Part shown: positions 46,641-59,772 of the stretch, one piece after another
Numbering within the stretch: position 1 is the first letter of the stretch
Layout: each line of letters opens with the position of its first letter
NCBI RefSeq assembly: GCF_963169125.1
Contig: NC_084795.1
Location: 259,527,042-259,591,041 of the forward strand
Direction: 5' to 3'
DNA length: 64,000 bases
Source of the DNA: Humulus lupulus
Lineage: Eukaryota > Streptophyta > Magnoliopsida > Rosales > Cannabaceae
Translations under genes and position numbers: made by a program
Notes under the pieces: model-generated
Databases searched by the model: none
Seen by the model: the letters and a program-made list of their open reading frames with translations, nothing else
What the model was told of the DNA's origin: nothing

Positions 46641-49052
46641 ATATATATATAGGAGAATGATGTAGCCATGCTGCCTGGGCGGTCCTACAAACAATCTGAG
46701 TCGTTTAAAGGTAATATGCATCCATCTTACGGGTAAAATTTTTTTGACATATTTTATATATATTTGAATTTAAAACAATAAAAATAACAGGGGCATTTAG
46801 GAGGGAACCAGTTTAGTAACTGGTTAGCTGCACGTGTCAAAATTAACCAACCCCTGTCGTATCTCTTCTCTCCCATTCCTTCTCTTCTCTCTCCCATTCC
46901 ATCTCTGGTCTCTCATTCCCTCTCTTCCCTCTTTCATTCGCAGAAAACCATTTCTGAATAAAAACTCCTCTTCTCTACCGCAAGTGGGCACACTTGGAAA
47001 AAAAATATATAAGGTGAGCAACTTTGGTCCTTCGATCATCATCATCATCATCAATGTCATGTTCTTTTGTTTCAAATTTTGATTTCCTCATTTCATTATT
47101 AGTAAAGTAGGTTTTTTTTTCTGAGTTATTGCCAAAGTTAGGGCTTTTAAGTTCATTATAAAATAAATGATTTATATAAGTAGTTTGATTTATTAAGTTG
47201 ATTATTTTCATGAGTGTGAGTCCTCAAGCACCATTTCGAGTTTCAAGTTTCAAGTTTCGTGAGGAAAAGAGATCACTCTTAAGGTGAAAGGGGGTTCCTC
47301 AAAAATCAAGCTCGAGTAATAATCTGTTAAGGTGAGATATCATTTTCTTTATTTTGTCTTTTTTAAGTGATTTCATTTATGCATGGTGTGATCGGTGTGT
47401 CTTTATTTTTTCCTTACTTGGGTTTGAAAACAGAATACAAAAATTTGACTAAAAAAAATTATTTTGGGTTGAGAATGCATTGCTTGAGTTTGATAAATTG
47501 ATTGGACTGTCCTATCAATAAATTTTCCTGCCCTTTCAAAAAGCGTTAGAGTCATTTGATGATCATTATCGTTGAATAGTATAGTAATGTCGGAACAAAA
47601 TTTAGTAATTGTCTTGGTAAGCTATTAAAAAATTTCGACAATAGCTCCATAACAGATTATATTGCTTGATAATGATTTTTTTTTTCTTTGATTGAGAATA
47701 CATTGCTTATAGTTAGAGTATATATATATAACTTGCCTTTGTCTCTATGTTTGAACTCATTGGATTATTTTATGGTCAAAGAAGATTTTATAACAGTACC
47801 AGATGAATGGAGTAAGGTGCAACCTAATTTTTGGCATAATATCAAGAATAATGCTAAACACATATTGATATAAAAATTAAAAATAAATTAATATTTGACA
47901 TTATATTATTTATTAATTAGTTATGATATTAAGTATTTTCCTAATTAAGATGTTTGGTACAATTAGTTTTTGATAGCACTGTTAGGCACCATATGATGTC
48001 CAACAATATTTGAGATAGCATTTTATGAGAGATTAATTTTAATTATTTTAATATTTAAATAATACTACATGAGCCAAATTTTAAACTAAATCATTCATAA
48101 TGTATGTTAACTTAATGGTGTTTAGCTTTATATGGTGCCTTGTAGCATTATTCTTAGATTTTATTTAAAAATGAAAAGTTATTTGTGAAGTGGGTGAAAA
48201 AAAACACACCATACATGCAAAATTAGATTATTATTGATTAAAATTGGTTTACATGTAGAAAATAAATATTTTAGGGCTTGAATATTTTACATTTTACAAG
48301 TACAAGAGCCAAGAAGTTACTTACTTTTAGATTAATACCACTACATGCAACCAAAGACCATTGATACCATTTGTGATCTTATACTTGATATTTTTGTACT
48401 TTAAAATTGAATTAAAAAGATTATGAGATTTAAGTTTTGTTTTCTAAATTGTTATTCAGTGGCTATTGAATCACCCTCAATATATTGGCCAATATATATA
48501 TACACTCTGCATCGGTTAAGATTAAGGATTCTTATTTAGGCGTAGGTATGGCATACCTATTCTAATTATAGTCCAAAACATTCTTAATGGTATAACTCAT
48601 CTGTAAATTACTAATATGTTCTTCTCTTTCTTATAAAATATAATTGACTTATATTATGTAACTTCTAGTCCTATACCTATTTTCAACTTTTGAGTTACTT
48701 TTCAATGAAGCAAATGTTCAAAGATTTATAGTATGTTGTGATTTTGAGGTTGAAGTTTAAGGGTTGATCTTTGTTAGTCCTTGAAGTTTGTAGTCACCTA
48801 CTTCTATCTATATCATCATCTCTCTGTATTGTTTGTGAATATTGTAGGCATGACTATGCTACTTTGTTTATGTGATGTATAATATATATATATGTTAAAG
48901 TTTATTTTAGTTTATAAATGATTGCTTATGGTCAGAGTATATTGCTTAATGAAGTTCAATTTATCTTTGGTTGAAAATTCATTGCTTAAAAACATAGTAA
49001 ATTTCTTGAGAAGTAACATTGTTTCAATTTCATTTTGAATCAATCCAATTAT
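46641..49052. other. 5' leader and intergenic stretch before the 49053 gene
   Basis: It contains a CT-rich leader-like block (46855-46960), a TCA trinucleotide run (47036-47055) and AT-rich intron-like sequence. A leader intron probably starts at GTGAGA near 47333. No protein domain was recognised. Confidence 0.4.
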
Positions 49053-51620
49053 ATGTCATCAAGAAAAGGGAAGGTTGAAGATTCTGGGGAGTCCAATGTC
49101 AAGCGGACAAAGGCAAGAGACAAGGGTAAAGGAAAAACTCCATCTGAACCTGAGGTAAGCCATACACTAACATAAAATAGTTTTTTATAAATACCATGGT
49201 TGTTAAGGGGTTCATTGTCCACTGAACTGACCCATGTTTTTTTATATGGTAGGACGATGTAGATGAGATGGTGTAAGTTGAGGCACTGATTAGACGGCTG
49301 ATACAGTTGTCACTGAAGAATAAAAGTAGTGAAGCCAGCAAAAGTAACCCCATTAAAGAGTGCACTATGCAAGACCAGGAGAAAATGTACGACATAGTTG
49401 GTTGTCATTGTCAAGTGGAGAAATTAGTGAAGCTCGTGAGGAGTATGACTCCAGAATAGAAGCAAGATATTAGGGATATTGGATTTGGTTCCTTACTTTT
49501 TACAGATGTCCCTAGTGTCAGGGGTGGGATGATATGGTACTTGTACAACAATATGGACATTGACAGTTTCGAACTCAAGTTTGATGGAGTCAGGTACCCT
49601 ATAACAGTGGAGGCATTTGAAGGATTTACGGGAATCAAAGATGAGGGTCAGGAGATATACTTTGACCCTATCAGTGATGATGAGCACAAAATTTATGAGG
49701 AAATACACACCGATAAGTAGACCAGATGCCAAGACTTGATGGAAAAAGCCATCGAATCTAATCGTGCCGATATATATTCCGTTGCACGATTTGTGCTCAT
49801 TGCGATGGGCATATTTTTGGTACCTACTTCAAGAACCTTTGTTAGAAAGGAGTACGTAAATGTGCTCCAAGATATTGGCAAAAGTAAAAAGCTCAACTGG
49901 GCCTCTTTCATTGTACACTTCATCCACGATAGTGTTATAGGCCTCCATGGCCATGAGAAGAAGGCTGCCCAAAACGAGGATAAATTGGGTTATCGCTACC
50001 TCCCTGGATGCACCTTTTTTCTTCAACTTATAATTTCTCAACCATTAGCATGTTTTGCTTTATGAAATTTGTTGTTGCTTTTAACTTAACTCATTGTTTT
50101 TTTTTAGCTGTTCTATTGAAATCATATAAAACAGAAGCATGTCTATGCCCCCACACCATGGACTTCCTCTTACTTATTGGAAAGGCCAACGAGTCACAAG
50201 TTTGGGGTTGTTTTCTCGAAGGTCGGGGGTTATAATGGTAACAAGGTAAGTAGAGAACTTTTTAAACACTGTGGTGCTTACTGATTTCATAGTTTATCCC
50301 TGAGGGTATTAAAAATGTTCGTTAAATGTGTTATAAATATTTTGCAGATTCATCTACGACGTGACCACATCATCCAACCAATTTGGGTCTAGCCAAAACA
50401 ACACTTGCTGTAACTGCATCCTTAGGGATGAAATACGTCTGCAAGATGAAAAGATGAAGGAGATAATTGATGCAGCTAATGCTATAATGAAGAAATCAAT
50501 TGACGTATTCCAAGAAGAGACTTCCCAACAAATTCGAAGGGAAACTGCCAAACTGAGGCAAAATATTGTAAAATACATTTTGGGAGCTCTTCTGAAGAAG
50601 AAGCAGAGTGATACTAAGCCAACGGAGGCCGTCAAGGAACCATTTACTCCTGATGATGGATTGAAGGTCGATGGTTCTAAGTCTGAAACAAAGACACCGC
50701 TGGCTAAGGTATTTTAACTTATTTTATCAATTAGTATCCAACCTAATTTCCTTTACTAAGGTTAGTGCATTATTGGTGAAATAATTTTTAATTATATATG
50801 GTTATTCACATGAATTAAATGGTCAAACTCTATGCCCTAATTTAGTTATGTTTATTCAGTTTACATTATTTGTAGTTAAGTCATTTTTTTTCTTCTCAAT
50901 AAAGTGATCATGTTGTTTTTCATAATTGTAATAAACACACTTCCTTTATATATGTATATTTTAATACTCTAATGATGTTCACTTTTCTTTTTCTCAAATC
51001 TTGGACTATGACTTTTGATGATAAGATTTCGATCATGACATTGCATCAGATGAACTTTTCATGTGCAATTTGTTTTGTAAAATATACAGGATGACCCAGA
51101 TTATGAGAAAGAAGAAGGAACACCATCTGAGGACACTCAAAGGTTAGATAAAAACGAGCGAATTCCAGTAACTACTCAGTTTGAGTTGGCATCTCAAAGC
51201 TCAAAATCCATTGACAAAATGACTATAGATGTTGATGAGCATGTTACACCTCCAAGAAAAAAATATTTATTAAGTGGAGTTTAGTAATTTTGTTACAACC
51301 CATCAGTACAAGAAGTTAGGGAAGAAATTCAAAACAACCAAAGGAAAGGTTGTGGAGCCATTTTCAATGAGGAATGCACACACTAAAGAAGAATTTCAGT
51401 TGGCCATGTTTGTCATGGGAAAGGGGTTTGATAAGTGGTAAGTATTCTTGTAGTATACCAATTTTTTCATTAAAATTAACCAATGTAATTATTTTATAGG
51501 TAACGACATCGTCTGTCTTTCTATTGACAGCCATGCTCTTGTAAAATTTGATAATCTTGTACTGTTTCGCGAAGACTTTTCCACCTTGCTTTCAAAGATG
51601 GAGGTTCGAAATACGATAAG
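49053..51620 (+). pseudogene. plant-mobile-domain/Ulp1-type transposon-borne gene, decayed and truncated
   Basis: Exon 1 (49053-49154) is MSSRKGKVEDSGESNVKRTK and on to a GTAAGC donor. Exon 2 starts at 49253 and holds LKFDGVRYPITVEAFEGFTG, VARFVLIAMGIFLVPTSR and NWASFIVHFIHD through GCTFFLQL. That pattern (a hydrophobic 'CPTS' block, NWA-F, GC-FFLQL-YL) is typical of plant mobile-domain/Ulp1-associated proteins carried by transposons. Exon 3 (from 50108) has HIKQKHVYAPTPWTS; later exons are Lys/Glu coils (50361-50712, 51091-51437) and a short piece ending near 51600. In-frame stops: 49274 TAA, near 49457 TAG, 49718 TAG and 50117 TGA. The expected C-terminal protease is absent: a gypsy element starts at 51825. 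Confidence 0.62.
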
Positions 51621-51824
51621 AGGATCTCACTAATAAATTATATTTATATGTTGATACTAATCTTTAAAATTCATGTTATACATTGATTGGATCTCAGTTA
51701 CTTGTAGATCAATAGTAGCTATACATACATCCTTACTTTAAAGGAATGAAAAAATGCAGCAGATGGAGTAGGTACTTACTAGTTCATGTCGTGTCGAGTT
51801 TCGGTAAGTCAACAACATCGTTAT

Positions 51825-54550
51825 TGTAACGCCCTACTACCTAGGGACCGTTACAGTGTGCATTTAAACAGTGCTATACTCGCTAATTGAGCCATTTGGC
51901 CATAATAGTGTAACTAAGTATGATTAACGATTTAGGATTAAAAATTTTGGTTAAGATACAACGTTTCACTAAAACATTTAATGCATACATTGGGATCCCA
52001 AAAATATAATTTAAAGGCTAATTACAACAAAATATTAACAACCAGCCGACCTAAGCGGCAAAATAGGGTTTAACCCTAGTTCCTCTATAAACCCTTAGTC
52101 GTGGCCGTCGAGCAGCCGCATATATACACATCGTAACCTAAGCTCTCCAACACAAGGATGGTCCAACTTTCTTTTGCTTTTACCTACACCACATAGCACC
52201 CGTAAGTCGAAGCTCAGCAAGAAAAATCAATATGCTCATGAACAAGTAATAACATGTTACTAAGTCATAAAAGGCATGCCTAGTAGTAATAACCCTGCTC
52301 ATGCATGCAAGCAGGTACAAATAAATGTTTGTGGAGTCTTGTGCTCTGAGTAGATGACTAATAAGTCTCTCGCTTTGAGGTAGATGGCGAATAAGTCTCT
52401 CGCTCTGAGAAAGATGACTAATAAGTCTCTACGAGTAGTTGACTAATAAGTCACTCTCTAAATAGATGACTAATAAGTCTATCTTTGTATAGATGACCAA
52501 TAAGTCTATCTCTCTTAGATGACTGGTAACTCTATCTCGGTTAGATGAATGATAAGTCTATCTCGGTCAGATGACTGATAAGTCTATCTCAGTCAGATGA
52601 CTAATAAGTCTATCTCGGTCAGATGACTGATAATTCTATCTCGGTCAGATGACTGATAATTCTATCTCGGTCAGATGACTGATAAGTCTATCTCGGTCAG
52701 ATGACTGATAAGTCTATCTCGGTCAGATGACTGATAAGTCTATCTCCGTGTAGATAACTAATAAGTCTATATCTGAGGTCACATACCCTCCTAGCCATGT
52801 GACGTGTAGGTCACCTTAGCCTTTTGGCTCTGGCTCTAAATAACTAGCATTTAAACTAGACAAGCACTTTTAGTTTTCATCGAACTTAAGGTCGATCAAG
52901 CATCTCATGCTTATGATGATAAGGCTTATGTCAATTAGATCTAATCTTTTTAGCTTACGTTGAACACGCTAAGACCGTTCTTGACTCATAAGCCAATACC
53001 ATACGACCAGTGCTCAATACTACTGCCGAACTTGACTAATAAGTCACAGCTTCACAATTAACACTGACACCATTGTTGATTCTTACTAATAAGTCAATAC
53101 CATTCACAGATTGGAAAATTTCCAAGCATTTGATATGCATTCCAGATATACAAATAGAGCATTCAACATGCTACATAAAAAACCATGCATGTCACATACT
53201 GGGTGCAGCTTTCTTACCTCTGGTTCGAGCGAGAAATACGTTAAGAATGACCCTTGAGAACGATCAATCCTTTGATCCCTTAGCGGTCACCTAGTCATAA
53301 CCAAATATGGAATCCAATTAATGAAATCAACAATAAAAGTTTCTTGACCTAAACCTCACTCCCGGAACCTCGAATCATACCCAAATGGTTAGTAGATTCG
53401 ATCATGAGCCTTAGGAATTGAAACCCCAAGCCAAAACCCTCAAAAGTGCCCAAAATAGGACCCCTGGAAAATAGGGTAGCGCTGCCCCCCAGCACTACCA
53501 GCAGGGATGAATGGCCCTGGACAGTGTTGTAGCGCCCTCCTTTGGGCACTGTAGCGCTAGTGCCAGGCTGATTCAACCCTAGTTTTTCCTCCTTTGACTT
53601 CTCCATTTCCAAGCTTCAAAACCTGATTCCAAACTTCATTCAAACTCCCAAATAAACCCAAATACCCAACATACAAGTCCTAGGCATCATAACCTAATCA
53701 ACCTTTGCCAAAAACTCCATTGGATTCTCACCATCCAAATCGACATCCCAACTGAACATCAAAAGGAAAACAGAGCAAGAACTAGAGTTTCTATGGTTAA
53801 AAACTTACCTCAAGCTCAGTATGGAATCCTCTTCAATGGTGGAACACAACCCTAGACCATCAAGGCTCAACTCCCTAGCTTGATTCCTCAAATGGAGCTA
53901 AAAAATTCAAAGAGAAAAGAAGGAGAAAAGATGAACGGGAGAAGAAAGAAAGAAACTCTGTTTTCTTAAGCTTTCTACAGCTTCTAATGGTTGATATATA
54001 TCCTTAAGGTCAAAATACCAAAATGCCCCCAAGCTTAAATAAAACCCTTAACAGCCACCTAGGGCAAAATCTTCCTTTCTCCTCTATCTCGTTAATCATA
54101 ATTAACGCCCTCCAATTCCCGTTATTCCCAATATTCTCAAATACCAATAAATCATAGCCCATTACCTTTTAATTCCCGGTAATGTACTAATAATCAAATC
54201 ACCCCGACACTCACCCCGAGCCTCGAAATTAACCCGGTTATGACCAAACCAATAACTTTCATTCAAAGATCATCGCATGCCGAATAGCTCGAAAAAATTC
54301 ACATTATAGTGTGGTTTTATTCATAATTCACCAACATGCATGAAAATATACAAATCTGCCCTCAACTGGCCAAATTACCAAAATGCCCTTATACTGAAAA
54401 GTGGACCCATATGCATGCATTTATCATCATATCATAATATAATTCACATAATCATGCATATAATCATTTAATGGCATAATAAATCAATTATGGCCTTCAC
54501 AGCCTCTTAATCAAGGTCCTAAACCTTATTAGGAAATTTGGGTCATTACA
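51825..54550 (-). repeat. gypsy 3' LTR (2726 bp)
   Basis: Starts TGTAACGCCC and ends GGGTCATTACA. The complement just beyond 54550 is purine-rich (AGAAGGAATAGT), the polypurine tract. It matches 63685-64000 closely and 5502-7952 more distantly. Open frames inside (53073-53294, 53349-53612) have no recognised domain. Confidence 0.93.
52330..52770. repeat. 26-bp minisatellite inside the gypsy LTR
   Basis: About 15 units of GATAAGTCTATCTCGGTCAG plus ATGACT. They are near-identical in the middle and degenerate toward both ends (TAATAAGTCTCTCGCTCTGA). Confidence 0.95.
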
Positions 54551-55190
54551 ACTATTCCTTCTTATAGAAATTTCATCCTCAAAATTTATTTGAACCGCTC
54601 GGAACATAAATTCTGCATATCTTATTCCAGTTTCCTAGGTCATTCCCTCGACCTCACTGTTTCTATATCATACCATAACTAAAGGTATAGCTTTGCTTCT
54701 CAGAACCTTATTCTTTCTGTTAAAATCTGAATTGGCTACTCCTCATAGGATAACTTAGCCTCAATCTCCAGATTCTCATAACTCAACACATGCGTTTCTT
54801 CTAACCCATGTCCTCAACATGGAAATATAAAATACACTATATACGCCCAACAATACCAAAGATAAGGCCAATCTAAAGGCAACCTGCCCTTAACGGTCAT
54901 ATAATCTAGGGATCAACTTGCCTTTATCTCCTCACCCATTTCCATGGTGATACTTCAAGGAAGATACAATCTTCTACTTGGAACTCCATGTCCCTGCAAA
55001 TTAATATAACTTTTTCCATTTACTCTGAGAAATGAGCATCCAAGCTCTAACCTTTTCAATAACCTCAATGATCCTTTGAACTACCTCGGGATCCAGATAT
55101 AATATCTCATTCATCTCATAAGATGTTCTTCCAATGATTGGATAACTCTCTCTAATTTACCATCAGTCCGAGAGTAATAAACTGTAGATT
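54551..55190 (-). pseudogene. gypsy integrase C-terminal remnant
   Basis: Complement pieces in several frames match the gypsy integrase end: RTDGKLERVIQSLEEHL (usual QTDGQSERTIQTLE), then GEEIKASLIPRLYDR, GQVAFRLALSL and VFYISMLRTWV, which correspond to the GKLSPRYIGP, VAYRLALP and VFHVSMLRKY blocks. Confidence 0.75.
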
Positions 55191-55381
55191 CATTGCTTTC
55201 TACAACCTTCCCTAAAACTTGGAAGTAATAATAGAGTCTTCATCTGATAAGATGGACCTTGAATTCTATAAAGGCGTACTACCTTTCTCACGCAAAGATC
55301 TGAATATTGATTAGTTGTATTACTCATTCTTACTGATAGTGGGCTCACTTTAAATACTGGCCCATAATGACCCAATCCAAA

Positions 55382-55720
55382 TCACGCTGACCCACTATCC
55401 TGGGCAGTCCCACTGCGAAACTCATTGCGATGTTTCCATATTTCCATTATGGAATACTCAAAGGCTATAATGACCTTACTGGTTTCTGGTACTCTGTATT
55501 CACCTGCTAACAGGTTAAGAACTTTGCCACGTATTATGTTACGTCCCTCTCCATCCCAGGCCACCAATATAAAGTTTTCAAACTTTGGTACATTTTCATA
55601 ATGCCTGGATGAAGAAAATAAGAGGGTAATATGAGATTCATCTAGAATCTTCCATTTAATCCCAGTGTCCATCAGATTCCAAATCTGATCCTTATACGAC
55701 AATAAACTCATACCTGACAC
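55382..55720 (-). pseudogene. gypsy integrase zinc-binding region remnant
   Basis: The complement reads WKILDESHITLLFSSSRHYE then NVPKFENFILVAWDGEGRNI. This corresponds to the ILDEAHTTPYSLHPGSTKMY, DLK-LYWWPGMK segment that begins gypsy integrase. Substitutions have destroyed the pattern of metal ligands. Confidence 0.72.
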
Positions 55721-56029
55721 TGTATAATCCTTAGCTAATCCAGCTAAGACTTTCCCCTTAATTCTTCCTATCTATGGGTCACTTAATTGTTTTCCCTTGA
55801 TCCTCTCTGAAAGAGTAAATTCAACATAATGTTGACCAACTGGCCCACCAGTAACTCTACTCTAGTTCTGATGATATCCTTCAAATAAGATGATGCATAG
55901 GAAATCACTTTTCCCTGTCACTGAGGTGTCATAACAACCTACTGACTGGTTCTGATCTGTAAGAAGACTCAGAACTCATCCACAAAGTACATGTATTATC
56001 CTGCTCATCCAAGGAAACTCCTGCCCTCT

Positions 56030-56760
56030 AAGGCGTTCCTTGACCTTGGCAATTCTCCAACCGAGAATATACCACAACATCTTCGATCACGACGTTCACA
56101 AATCCAATTCAGATAATCTTTGAATACTTTGTTCATCTAATTCATCAAAGCATAACTTAGCACTTCCAGTGCTCTCATATGATATAAAAACAGTCTTCTG
56201 CATATCCTTCTCCCTGATCTCTAGCTGGTAATAACTAGATCAAATATCCACCTTGGAGAATACCATCTTACTCAATAACAGAGCCTTTATATCTTACAAC
56301 TTTGTTGAAGTCATTCAATACAGTGCCCTAGACCTGATTCCATCCCTGGCACCAGTCCAATCACCATTTATCTTTTTATGTAAACGTAATCCTGACAAAT
56401 CCCTTGGAAATCCATCCAAAAACTCACAGACTAATCCAGTCTGCCCTGATCCCACTGGCACGACCTAAGTGGTATCCACCACACTAGCTAAGAGTTCTAT
56501 GCATCCTCGTGCAATAGATCTCTAGCTCTAAATACAGATGTCATAAGCATACAAAATCCATGCACGATGCCAACTATCACAAGGGTTCCCACTCTCAAAC
56601 CCAAGAGTTACTATCATTTCCTTGCATTTTATCATTGCCCCACACTTGGTTAACCAATCCATATCCAGGATCATACTGAAGTCAGTCATAACCAACTTTA
56701 TCAAAACAACTGATGAGTCATTTCCACCATAACCTAACTCATCACAACATAATCATGCAA
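56030..56760 (-). pseudogene. gypsy protease-RT remnant
   Basis: Complement 56560-56760 contains ILDMDWLTKCGAMIKCKEMI, the linker just before RT (usual ILGMDWL-KY-A-IDC-E). Complement 56060-56270 contains a stop-laden RT segment, SSYYQLEIREKDMQKT, equal to the SGYHQLRIREEDIPKTAF block, then MNKVFKDYLNWI, where the catalytic FIDD block is lost. The polymerase is not functional. Confidence 0.75.
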
Positions 56761-57257
56761 TCTGCATTACAAGTCTATGCTTCTCTAGATGCAACAAGCA
56801 AAGAAACAACATGGTACCAAAACCAGTCAGCATAATATAAGAATCGAAACTAGAAAGCTGACCTGTCACCCCTGAGGAACCAACCTCAGTCTCAGTCTCA
56901 GTCTTCGAATCTGACTGCCTCAGAATGAACACTTGAGCTGGAGTCGAGTTGTCCATCCCCTTTTGCTCATCTATCGCTCTCTTTGGGCAATCCCTCATGA
57001 AATTCCCAACCATTCCACATAAGAAACATGCCTTTGCTCAACATTCTCCCAGATGACGTCTCTTGCACTTGGCGCATTTTGGATAAGTCCTCTAGTTCTT
57101 ATTCTTGCTCGTTCCAATAAATTTAGGTGTCACTATCTGAGCTCCGTGCTCTCCGGCACTCTTCTTCTCATTTCCTATGCTCTCAACAGCAAGAGCCTTC
57201 CCTACCACCTGAGCGTAGGTAGAAATTTCATGCACTTGGGCGACTCTAATGCCCTGA
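56753..57257 (-). pseudogene. gypsy gag C-terminal part with zinc knuckle
   Basis: The complement reads VAQVHEISTYAQVVGKALAV, then a knuckle CFLCGMVGNFMRDC in which the conserved His is Asn, then a Ser/Thr-rich protease-side stretch. It continues the gag frame interrupted by the CACTA element at 57258. Confidence 0.8.
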
Positions 57258-57420
57258 CACTACAAGAAAATAGGGTCTTTACCTACCAATTGTAAGTGTA
57301 GGTAAAACTAGTCTAATGGTGGGTAATATGGTTTACCTACCAATATTGAATTGGTAGAGATTGGTAGGTAAAGGTTAGTGGGGAAAGAGTCTTTACCTAC
57401 ACTTATTAATACTGGTAGGT
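57258..57420 (+). repeat. CACTA left end: TIR and subterminal repeats
   Basis: TIR CACTACAAGAAAATAGGG, then at least six TTTACCTACCAAT or ATTGGTAGGTAAA-type words in both orientations, up to about 57420. Confidence 0.93.
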
Positions 57421-58504
57421 AAAAGAATCAGTGGACCCCACTAAGTTATAAATCAATTGATGAGTCAGCAGATGATGTGTTTGATGATGTGGCATCCTAC
57501 ATGGCTTCCATAGTTTATGTGTCTGATGACGTAGCATCCTACGTGGCATACATCAAAACCGCCACTTGGCATCTTGTGGTTGCTCCACATGTCAGACAAT
57601 AATTTATCCACGTGCTACAAGAAATTCAAATAATTGTGTTACTGATCCCCTTTTTATCGATTATGTGGCACTAAATGATTGGTCCACATGACATGTTGTA
57701 ATATACTTATTTTTACTTACACTTATTTATTTATTTATTTGTGAGTAAATATAATATTTCTATGTAGGTAATTTTAATTTTATATAAATTTTATTTAATA
57801 TAAATAATAAATAAAAATAATTAATTTGAAAAATATTTAACATTATTAATCAAATAAATTATTTAACTTTAATAAAAAAATAAACAAACATATATTATAC
57901 AATATTTATACAATATTCATTGCTTATTAAGAAGCACATTTCATAAAAAAAATATCTATACATTATTTTTTGGTAATTGAAAACTCAATGTCATTTTTCT
58001 TGACATTCTTCCTACTCTTCACTTTGGGATCATTGCATGAGAGCCTCCTTTTCTCTGGCTGAACTTATTGTGAATGTCGATGATGACTTTGGGAAGTGGA
58101 CACCGACAATGGCCGGAGGTGGGGTCAAAGTAACAATGACACCTACCACAACAGATTGCCTAAAAATAAATCAGAATACAAAAATATGGTGATATGAAAC
58201 ACTAAAGAACTAAACACAACAAACCAGAGCAACAAAAAAGGATAGATACATATTATAAAAAATTACCTCAAACATAGCATAAAAAAGATTGCCTCAGAAA
58301 AATCAATCATCATAAACCCTTCAAATTATTAGGGATTTAATCAACATAAATCATAAAAGTTACATCAAAGCCACCAAGCCAACAATCCAAAACTCATAAA
58401 ACCACAAATTTGAAATTAACTCTTAAAGCCACCACAATTAAATTTAATCGCACAATAAAATCAAAGAACATATCAAAAACATACTAAACAAACAAGATCA
58501 TATA

Positions 58505-59772
58505 TACAATCGAGCAACTCACTATCCGCAATATCCTTTCCTTGATTCTGTGGGAAAAGGAATAAAGAAAAAATTATCTGCAAAGATCATAGAAGACAGC
58601 AGAATAGCATAAGGAGCAAAGTCTATTGGAAGACATACATCAAGAAGATCAAGCCAGCGGTTGGCAACAGAAGCAACAGCTGAATAGCATTCCACTAATG
58701 TTGAGCCATTGAGAAACTTGTCGAAAAGCTCAGCCTGAAAATAGAAAAAGTATAAACCATACATTTAAAATTAAAGCAAGAAATCGTTTTTTATATATAT
58801 AAGTAAGCAAACATGAAGTACACAGTGAAATTATTCCATCTTAAGATTCATTCCACAACAGAACCTAAAGCAGCTTGCCCATCACGATTCTATAGCACAT
58901 GGTATGTCTATAAAATAGATAACTCTATTGGAAATTTTGTCCAGAATTTAGTGATAGAAGGAGAACTATACTATCCCAATCGCTAATAACCATAAATATA
59001 GATTGTCTTTGCAAACATGACAGTAATAAGCAATAAAAGAAGTTATCCAACCATTAGACTCCACAACAAAAGAAAATACAGAAGATGTGAGGTTTTCAGT
59101 ACAGGAAAATAATACTATTTAACTCAGCAATCCCTTGAAAAGAAGCACTAATACAGAGGGAAGATGATAAATCTCATTTAATACTAGGTACAAACACACA
59201 ATATAGGACAAGATAGGGATACCTGGAAAACTTTGATGAGCTTCAGCTCACCTCTAAGCTTAATTTCAAAACCTTTAAGTTCAGCAAGGGTCCCATCATC
59301 GTTGAAAACTGCATATCGCTTCTTAATCAAAATTCCCTCTTCTTTTGAAGCTGGAATAATCATTGCCCACACAAAACCAAAATATTAGTAATAAACTAAA
59401 TAAAAACATTAAGGAATAATTGATATCGTACTCCATGTCACCTTGTATGGTCCATCCACTTCAAATTCAATTGAGCACTCACTATGTGTTGTATAAGATT
59501 TGGTCAAAGGATCTGCAGGGTCTGTTAATAGAGAAGTGTTAGAAGGTTTCTGTCATACAATCAAGCTTAGATTACACCTTTGCAAATTCAGTTTTTTATT
59601 TCTTTTTTCTAGATAAATAAATTAATTAAGATTTAAAAAAACAGTACTAGTCACATTACTACCAAAAAAAAGTTAAAAGATGACCTGGTACTGATCATTT
59701 GTATTGTTTTCAGATACATCAACATTCAACATAACACACGGATATGAGATAGTCAGCTTCTTCTTCAAATCT
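58505..59772 (-). pseudogene. POL2: captured POL2 exons (DNA polymerase epsilon catalytic subunit)
   Basis: Five consecutive minus-strand exons with introns: 59772-59685 (LKKKLTISYPCVMLNVDVS), 59512-59442 (SECSIEFEVDGPYK), 59366-59223 ([20 protein letters not shown] and on to LIKVFQ), 58734-58639 ([13 protein letters not shown] to NRWLDLLD), and 58547 to about 58505 ([13 protein letters not shown]). All are highly conserved POL2 polymerase-domain segments in the right order and phase. The acceptor before AMIIP is GG instead of AG. Introns are retained, so genomic DNA was captured. Flanking exons are missing. The segment takes up where the POL2 fragment at 11908-12226 stops. Confidence 0.92.

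Noticed and set aside
47036..47055. TCA/ATC trinucleotide run and similar microsatellites (14265, 46578, 61021)
   Set aside because: Ordinary simple repeats without further structure.
53073..53612. Frames inside the gypsy LTR
   Set aside because: They lie wholly within the LTR, with no domain and no conservation visible in the other copies.
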